Shown: positions 7,801-10,929 of the stretch, piece by piece
Numbering within the stretch: position 1 is the stretch's first letter
How the letters are laid out: every line of letters begins with the position of its first letter
Assembly (NCBI GenBank): GCA_001584585.1
Contig: LSYV01000069.1
Coordinates: 55,004-65,932, forward strand
DNA length: 10,929 nucleotides
Direction of reading: 5' to 3'
DNA from: Gonium pectorale
Taxonomy: Eukaryota; Chlorophyta; Chlorophyceae; Chlamydomonadales; Volvocaceae
Program-made: the position numbers and the translations under genes
Notes under the pieces: model-generated
The model's input: only the letters and a program-made list of their open reading frames with translations
What the model was told of the DNA's origin: nothing
The model's database searches: none

Positions 7801-8518
7801 GAAGGCGCTGGTCCTAACATGCGACCGGGAGGAGGGCCGCGTCACACTCAGCATCAAGAAGCTCGAACCCTCGCCAGGTACGACGGTACGCGCAGGTGCC
7901 CGGCTGCCCGCACATCCAGGGTTTCTCGGGTACTCCATATGGGTTAAGAGTGCGACTGGGCAGTACACGGCACAGCGTGCGTGTTTACCCCACTGGTACA
8001 GCAGCTGGAGTGTGGACCCGCGGGCTATCTGCTGGCTGCCGGGTCTGTAGCTTGCGTTTGTGGTTTTTGTGCCGCGCTGTCGTCGCCGTAGATCCAGGCT
8101 CGTCATCTGCTCCTGGGTGCATGCCTTCTGGCTGGCGGACGGATGGGGTGGGAACAGGCGCTCGACATCGCTCCTCGGTTCATGGGAACTAACCGAACAG
8201 CGACGAATCTGGGCCTCGCCTAGAGATCAGAGATCAGAGAGGTAGAGATGTGGCCAGCAGGCCGGAGGGAAGCTTAGCTAACCTGCGTTGCGGTGCGCCA
8301 GTCGCTACCTATCAATGCGTGATTGCCGGTTTGTGTGGCACGTACGCCCGACTCACCATGCATCACGTCCTCCGTGACCCTGTCTCAACGGTGATCCCGC
8401 CCCGTGGCGGCCCCGGCGCACGCACGCAGGCGACATGCTGCGTGATCCCCGCCTGGTGTACGCCACCGCGGAGGAGATGGCGGAGAAGTGGAGGCAGCAG
8501 CTGGAGAGCGCTCCTTAG
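1114..8518 (+). CDS. Plastid ribosomal protein S1-like protein with seven S1 domain-linker units (5' partial)
   Basis: Exons: 1114-1342, 1722-1801, 2061-2228, 2480-2546, 2939-3024, 3229-3393, 3652-3718, 4298-4377, 4646-4874, 4993-5072, 5332-5499, 5742-5808, 6166-6245, 6540-6707, 6980-7046, 7341-7438, 7646-7877, 8430-8518. All introns are GT-AG and phases agree throughout, giving 739 codons plus TAG. Seven S1 (OB-fold, RNA-binding) domains alternate with a 26-32 residue charged linker. The last S1 domain, with [12 protein letters not shown] and GLLHISQVS, and the tail [17 protein letters not shown] closely resemble the third S1 domain and C-terminal tail of plant plastid RPS1, a 30S subunit protein with three S1 domains. 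The likely role is RNA binding at the chloroplast small subunit or a related plastid translation function; this is inference. The start codon and any transit peptide are not seen. The alternative PSRP-7/EF-Ts polyprotein is less likely, as no EF-Ts or UBA region follows. Exon boundaries come from reading the sequence and are not backed by transcripts. Confidence 0.82.
2061..3024 (+). CDS. Unit 2: S1 domain split over two exons (B type) plus linker exon
   Basis: Exon 2061-2228 encodes 56 residues starting VHDLVSG, with [17 protein letters not shown], and ending GDEIKAQ. Exon 2480-2546 supplies the last S1 strand, [19 protein letters not shown]. Exon 2939-3024 is the linker [15 protein letters not shown] and is two codons longer than most. 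The intron inside the S1 fold is phase 0, with donor GTGCGTAC, the same site as in units 3, 5 and 6. The A-type GFLHVSRIS is replaced by [11 protein letters not shown], so the histidine-isoleucine-serine motif is lost. It forms residues 104-210. The intron before the linker carries two copies of a word that is expanded in unit 3. Confidence 0.83.
2661..2732. repeat. Two diverged copies of the CCGTCATCAACCGCC word in the unit 2 intron
   Basis: CCGTCATCAACCGCCAG at 2661-2677 and CCGTCATCAACTGCCAGG at 2701-2718 lie in the intron between the second S1 exon and the linker exon of unit 2. The flanks (CCCCATGCGCACGT upstream, CAGTTGCAA downstream) also match the same intron of unit 3, which carries the expanded array. 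The two introns are therefore copies of one ancestor. Confidence 0.8.
3198..3218. repeat. GCT trinucleotide run, seven copies
   Basis: Seven GCT triplets end ten bases before the acceptor of the unit 3 S1 exon at 3229, inside the pre-acceptor region. They are intronic in this model. The run is absent from the matching intron end before the relic exon at 4508, although the adjoining GGCCTAATAG is shared, so the run probably arose after that duplication. Confidence 0.85.
3229..4377 (+). CDS. Unit 3: split S1 domain (B type) with one residue missing, plus linker exon
   Basis: Exon 3229-3393 (55 residues, from [15 protein letters not shown]) follows CCTAATAG. Exon 3652-3718 gives [19 protein letters not shown]. 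Exon 4298-4377 gives the linker [17 protein letters not shown]. Where units 2, 5 and 6 read [10 protein letters not shown] or [10 protein letters not shown], this unit reads PSMSIIDLG: one codon is lost and so is the GAF strand, whose aromatic residue normally faces RNA in S1 domains. Frame is kept. It may be a structural filler domain or one under weak constraint. It forms residues 211-314. The intron before the linker is long (579 bases) because it holds a 32-base minisatellite. Confidence 0.82.
3831..4140. repeat. 32-base minisatellite, nine full copies, inside an intron
   Basis: Copies beginning GCCATTTCAACCGTCATC start at 3853, 3885, 3917, 3949, 3981, 4012, 4044, 4076 and 4109, so spacing is 32 bases except for one of 31 and one of 33. 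Each ends AACCGCC(A/G)GGCAGG, and A and G alternate at that site in most neighbouring copies. A partial, diverged copy is at 3831-3852. The array lies between 3719 and 4297, within the intron before the unit 3 linker exon. Open frames run through it on the plus strand, but the period is not a multiple of three and the surrounding splice sites are intact. Confidence 0.93.
4508..4560 (+). pseudogene. Decayed first half of a B-type S1 exon
   Basis: After CCTAATAG, as before the unit 3 exon, the sequence reads ATGTATGACCTGGCGTCGGG, against GTGCACGACCTGGTGTCGGG in unit 3. Agreement continues with a few changes for about 40 bases and then fades. Read in the S1 frame it gives MYDLASGAM and then TAA, so it cannot be used as the exon. 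It lies between the linker exon of unit 3 and the S1 exon of unit 4, where a third B unit could once have stood. No matching second half or linker is seen, so only a fragment remains. Confidence 0.7.
4646..5072 (+). CDS. Unit 4: unsplit S1 domain (A type) plus linker exon
   Basis: Exon 4646-4874 after CCTCGCAG has the same length (229 bases) and ends as the unit 1 S1 exon, and encodes [20 protein letters not shown] through LEPKP. Exon 4993-5072 gives the linker [20 protein letters not shown], in which the usual acidic AEE reads AKK, making the linker more basic. The intron between them is the shortest of the gene, 118 bases (4875-4992). Like unit 1 it keeps GFLHVSRIS but has SHAW in place of FGAF. 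It forms residues 315-417. The upstream flank also matches unit 1, which points to duplication of a block that includes intron. Confidence 0.85.
5332..6245 (+). CDS. Unit 5: split S1 domain (B type) plus linker exon
   Basis: Exon 5332-5499 begins [20 protein letters not shown] after CCTGACAG and ends DEVKAQ. Exon 5742-5808 gives [19 protein letters not shown]. Exon 6166-6245 gives the linker [20 protein letters not shown]. Its first residues, PGALV, resemble the A-type start PGDLV more than the VHDLV of units 2 and 3, so the start of this exon may be mixed or ancestral. The FGAFIDLG strand is intact. The region after GLL reads [10 protein letters not shown], without the HIS motif. It forms residues 418-522. 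Donors GTGCGTCT and GTGGGTGT match those of the other B units. Confidence 0.84.
6288..6314. repeat. CATTGCTAG, three tandem copies
   Basis: A nine-base word is repeated three times exactly within the intron between the unit 5 linker exon and the unit 6 S1 exon. It is simple sequence with no sign of function. Confidence 0.9.
6540..7438 (+). CDS. Unit 6: split S1 domain (B type) plus a longer linker exon
   Basis: Exon 6540-6707 gives [20 protein letters not shown] and ends DEVKAQ. Exon 6980-7046 gives [19 protein letters not shown]. Exon 7341-7438 gives the linker [20 protein letters not shown], followed by [12 protein letters not shown]. This linker is 32 residues, against 26 in most units, and its second half differs from the RLRREALPK ending of the others. 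About 77% of residues in the first S1 exon match unit 2 (43 of 56). It forms residues 523-633. The changed linker comes just before the canonical last S1 domain, so it may be the original junction of the ancestral three-domain protein rather than a copied one; that is inference. Confidence 0.84.
7191..7217. repeat. TTTTACG short tandem repeat
   Basis: About three copies of TTTTACG lie in the intron before the unit 6 linker exon. The word resembles the chlorophyte telomere repeat TTTTAGGG only loosely, and no telomere tract is present. Confidence 0.7.
7646..8518 (+). CDS. Unit 7: canonical last S1 domain plus C-terminal tail and stop
   Basis: Exon 7646-7877 encodes [29 protein letters not shown], a [20 protein letters not shown] strand and SIKKLEPSP. 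Exon 8430-8518 encodes [28 protein letters not shown] and TAG. This is the only unit in the window with both the YGAFIDLG strand and the LLHISQVS motif, and it is the closest to the third S1 domain and tail of plant plastid RPS1. The tail stops soon after the AEEMA segment, whereas plant RPS1 carries a longer acidic extension. It forms residues 634-739. The acceptor CCCAAAG at 7645 has a long pyrimidine tract before it. The intron 7878-8429 shows nothing beyond a short GAGATCA repeat at about 8223-8238. Confidence 0.88.
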
Positions 8519-8764
8519 ATGGACGGACTTAACATTGCCTGCTCACCAGACCGAGAAGTTTGCGAAGGCCCCTTGACGTAGCCGCCGGGCCGACCTGTCC
8601 GGAGGTGGTGGCGGCGGCTGGCGTGACAGCGGCAGTGATGTTCGCTGGCTGCGTGAATGCCCTGGCCCCTGCATCGCACCGGCTCCTGCACCGGCACATG
8701 GCTGGCGGCGGCCGTTGGAAGAGGAGGGGTTGGCTCGGGTCCCCAAAAGCAGGTCGAAAGGCCA

Positions 8765-8769
8765 TGTAA
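8765..8769 (+). promoter_or_regulatory. Probable poly(A) signal TGTAA
   Basis: TGTAA lies 247 bases after the stop codon at 8516-8518. This is the usual poly(A) signal of volvocine and related green algae, placed about 10-15 bases before the cleavage site, so the transcript would end near 8780-8785. No other TGTAA occurs between the stop and this site. Confidence 0.65.
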
Positions 8770-8846
8770 TAAGCCGCCGCATTCATAGGCTGGTGGTTTT
8801 CGAGCAAGTGGCGGGGAGTGGGCGGCCATTGGGGTACAATAAAGTT

Positions 8847-8920
8847 CGCGCCAGGCATGTACGAATGGATCCATGTGGAACGCGGCAATAGCTTATCAGT
8901 ATCCCCGTAAACCTGGCGCG
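8847..8920. repeat. Inverted repeat, 9-base arms
   Basis: CGCGCCAGG at 8847-8855 is the exact reverse complement of CCTGGCGCG at 8912-8920, with 56 bases between them. It lies just past the likely end of the S1 gene. The role is unknown; it could be chance or the core of a small element. Confidence 0.6.
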
Positions 8921-9042
8921 GTTGGTTCCATCCAGCCATAGCCATACGTGTGGGGCTTGGTCGGGCCGCCGATGCGCGACGCCAGAGCAGCGCCTCTCAG
9001 CCAGGCACTGGCGCCGCCAATCAACCGCCTGTGCGCTGCAGT

Positions 9043-9080
9043 ACTTACCGTAATTATCAAACAGTGCATTTACGGTAGGT
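9043..9080. repeat. Hairpin-forming inverted repeat, 11-base arms
   Basis: ACTTACCGTAA at 9043-9053 pairs with TTACGGTAGGT at 9070-9080 at 10 of 11 positions, around a 16-base loop. No gene is linked to it, and no target-site duplication was recognised. Confidence 0.6.
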
Positions 9081-9985
9081 GTGTGGAAGGTGTACGGTGG
9101 CTGCATGATCTTGGTGGGGCCCCTTGATTGGCAAACACTCGCTCGTGTTAGCGAGCCAGCGCTTTTATTTGCGGCTCCGCAACCAGCTGGTGGGAGCTGC
9201 GCCGGGAGTAGGGGCCCTCAGCTGCTGGGGCCGGAGCCCCGTAGTCGCTGGTGCATTCTGGTACTTACGGGCCCTCCTCCATCCGTGGGCATCTATCTGC
9301 CTCCGCGTCCGCCTGGCCTGTCTTCAGCTACGAGCGAAGTCTGCCTTGCGCGCGCGACGCCTTCCGAGTGCGCGGCGAGCTGCATTGAGCTGTTGAGGCC
9401 GGAAAGGTAGGCTCCCCTGCTGCCGCGCCAAGGTCGCCCAGGGGACTGTTGTCCGCACGGGGACCGGGCCGCACCACGGGCCCAGCAGCGCCGATGGCCG
9501 GCCGGGGCATCGACAATTCTACTCTCAACGCCGCTTGCTCTACGGCCGGTTTACTGCTTTGGCACCTGATTTGCGGAGCGGCGGAGGAAACGGCCGTACG
9601 CCGGAGGCACGTATGGTGCCGCGGCCCAGCGTTGTCGGGACCAGGGTCAGACACGGGACAAGTTCTTGACCTATCGGGGTTCCCTAGGCCGTCCCCTTCC
9701 CCCGCCGGATCTGTCCCCGGAACGATCGGGGCCCTTGCTGAATGGCATGGTGGCTGTGGCATGTGGACCTGCGTTATATGCGGCCCCGGCTCGTCCGCCG
9801 CCACTGCGGCCTCCGTCGCCAGCATGGTAAATTGGTAATGCTCGCCTCGCGCGCCTCTTCCGCCGGCAACCTGGTGACAGCAGCGGCCGCCGCCGTGGCG
9901 GCGGCGCGGCTGCAACAGCATCAACTCAGCCTTGTTATCTTCCCTGCCAGGCGTTCGTTCGCTGAAAGAACGTTCACAGAAAATC

Positions 9986-10003
9986 CCACCGAGCTTTCGG
10001 TGG
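9986..10003. repeat. Short perfect hairpin
   Basis: CCACCGA at 9986-9992 and TCGGTGG at 9997-10003 form a seven-base stem with a four-base loop. A second small stem, GCCC-TGC-GGGC, follows within about ten bases. No U-run follows. It does not match the histone 3' stem-loop sequence I know from green algae. Confidence 0.6.
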
Positions 10004-10050
10004 AGCACGCCCTGCGGGCAAGATCTTTCTGTCAGCCCATAGCCACGGGG

Positions 10051-10330
10051 AGTGGGGGGAGTTCGGAAGTGGGCCGGGGTGGCTGGGAATTTGGAATTCG
10101 GAAGTGGGGTTGTGAAGTGGGCCATTCGGAAGTGTATGTGTGTGTGTGTGGGGGGGGGTGTTTGGAAGTGGGCTCGGGTGAATTCGGAATTCGAATTCTG
10201 AAGTGGGGCGGTTCGGAAGTGGGGGATAGGGCTGGGTGAATTCGGAATTCGGAATTCGGAAGTGGGGCGGTTCTCAAGTGGGGGATATTGGAATTTGGAA
10301 TTCGGATGTGGGGCGGTTCGGAATGTGGGG
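10051..10330. repeat. TTCGGAAGTGGG / GGAATTC-rich repeat, copy 1
   Basis: The stretch is built of irregular repeats of TTCGGAAGTGGG mixed with GGAATTC and interrupted by a TG run and a G run at about 10137-10158. Its ordered part, from AGTGGGGGGAGTTCGGAAGT through GAAGTGGGGTTGTGAAGTGG to AAGTGGGCTCGGGTGAATTC, matches copy 2 in the same order, displaced by about 724-730 bases. There are no intact genes in it; frames across it encode only low-complexity peptides. Confidence 0.88.
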
Positions 10331-10563
10331 CGGCAAGGGATGGCGCGGTCGGGGCTGGGCCCGCTGGGGCGGGCGGGCGGCCGGCGGCGGGAGCGAGGCC
10401 AGCGATCGAGGCAGGGCAGGCCGATATGACGACATACCGGTACAGGGGCTGCCCGCCTGATCCACATGCGGGTGCGTGGCCGAGCAAGGCAGGGACCGCT
10501 GTCTGCTGCCTGCGTGCGTGCTGCGTGCCGCGTGCGTGCATGCCGGCCCAGCCAGTGACGCTC
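10331..10563. other. GC-rich spacer between the repeat copy and the U6-like copy
   Basis: The first part is very G and C rich (CGGGCGGGCGGCCGG near 10370). The second part has a run of TGCGTGCGTGC-like words at about 10507-10540. No gene or structured RNA is recognised. Confidence 0.5.
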
Positions 10564-10631
10564 AAAAAAAATGTGGAACCATTTCTCGATTTGTGCGTGT
10601 CATCCTTGCGCAGGGGCCATGCTAATCTTCT
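10564..10631 (-). pseudogene. 5'-truncated U6 snRNA copy
   Basis: Read on the minus strand, the segment starts AGAAGATTAGCATGGCCCC and continues TGCGCAAGGATGACACGC, which is the highly conserved centre of U6 spliceosomal RNA: the AGC triad region and internal stem-loop. It goes on AAATCGAGAAATGG to GGTTCC, as in U6 3' regions, and ends in eight T residues, the pol III terminator form. Homology stops at 10631. The ACAGAGA box that binds the 5' splice site and the whole 5' stem-loop are missing from this strand, so it cannot be a working U6. A TATAT-like word about 20-25 bases upstream (10651-10657) might be chance. It is most likely a truncated retrocopy or a fragment carried in a repeat; a short transcribed RNA cannot be excluded. 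Confidence 0.85.
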
Positions 10632-10690
10632 TCGGGTCTCACTGCGGCGGCATATACACAGAGCTGCACTGCTTTTACTACTTTTGGGGT

Positions 10691-10929
10691 GTGGGAAGTG
10701 GGGGAGTACGGTCATTCGGAATTCGGAAGTGGGGGATGTTGGACTTCGGATTTCGGAAGTGGGCAATTCGCAAGTGGGGGAGTGGGGGGAGATCGGAAGT
10801 GGGCTGGGGTGGGAATTCGGAATTCGGAATTCGGAAGTGGGGTTGTGAAGTGGGCCAACTCGGAAGTCGGGGGAGTGGGGGGAGTTCGGAAGTGGGCTCG
10901 GGTGAATTCGGAACTCGGAATTCGGAAGT
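10691..10929. repeat. TTCGGAAGTGGG / GGAATTC-rich repeat, copy 2 (runs off the window)
   Basis: It has the same word content as 10051-10330, with three consecutive AATTCGG units at about 10814-10834. The ordered block from AGTGGGGGGAGATCGGAAGT (10781) to AAGTGGGCTCGGGTGAATTC (near 10909) parallels copy 1. The array continues past the right end. Confidence 0.85.

Larger units (their letters stand above)
8786..10050. other. Intergenic stretch, no supported gene
   Basis: Open frames up to several hundred codons occur on both strands, as expected in GC-rich DNA, but none shows a recognisable domain or a consistent exon pattern. The long minus-strand frame 9328-10467 runs into the downstream simple repeats. 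Small inverted repeats are listed separately. I see no tRNA or transposon terminal structure. Confidence 0.55.

Noticed and set aside
1114..8518. PSRP-7 / EF-Ts polyprotein gene
   Set aside because: That protein also has S1 domains, but no UBA or EF-Ts region is present before the stop, and the tail after the last S1 domain matches RPS1.
9328..10467. 379-codon minus-strand open frame
   Set aside because: Its first third is the translated TTCGGAAGTGGG repeat (PTSEFRIPNS-like peptides), the rest is arginine- and proline-rich without any family match, and no minus-strand TGTAA follows.
10564..10631. Functional U6 gene
   Set aside because: The ACAGAGA box and the 5' stem-loop are absent from the minus strand upstream of the conserved core.

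Overview
The window looks like nuclear DNA from a green alga, most likely a volvocine chlorophyte. It is GC-rich, with many short exons in good GT-AG introns of about 120-580 bases. A TGTAA poly(A) signal of the chlorophyte type follows the stop codon. The protein tail matches the plastid ribosomal protein S1 family. There is no bacterial operon structure. Assignment to a clade is inference.

Layout. 1-282: a tandem repeat of about 80 bases, each copy carrying the palindrome CAGTACTG. 283-1113: no firm exon. 1114-8518: the 3' part of one plus-strand gene, 18 exons in my model, 2220 coding bases, giving 739 residues and a stop. It encodes seven S1 RNA-binding domains, each followed by a charged linker of the [15 protein letters not shown] type. 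In plant plastid RPS1 this sequence is found once, after the last S1 domain. Three units (1, 4, 7) have the S1 domain in one exon. Four units (2, 3, 5, 6) have it split by a phase-0 intron at the same site. The order is A-B-B, A-B-B, then a canonical last unit. Every unit begins and ends in phase 0, so duplication or skipping of a unit keeps frame. A decayed S1 half-exon lies at about 4508-4560. Introns of units 2 and 3 share a 32-base repeat that has grown to nine full copies in unit 3. The 3' UTR probably ends near 8785.

8786-10050 holds no gene I can support, only small inverted repeats. 10051-10330 and 10691-10929 are two copies of a TTCGGAAGTGGG/GGAATTC-rich repeat about 730 bases apart. 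Between them, on the minus strand, lies a 5'-truncated U6 snRNA copy (10564-10631) that keeps the catalytic stem-loop region and oligo-U end but lacks the ACAGAGA box and 5' stem.

The main unusual content is the S1-linker expansion and the traces of how it grew: exon-intron module copying, decay of one copy, and minisatellite growth inside a duplicated intron. The 5' end of the gene, with any transit peptide and further S1 domains, lies outside the window or was not detected.
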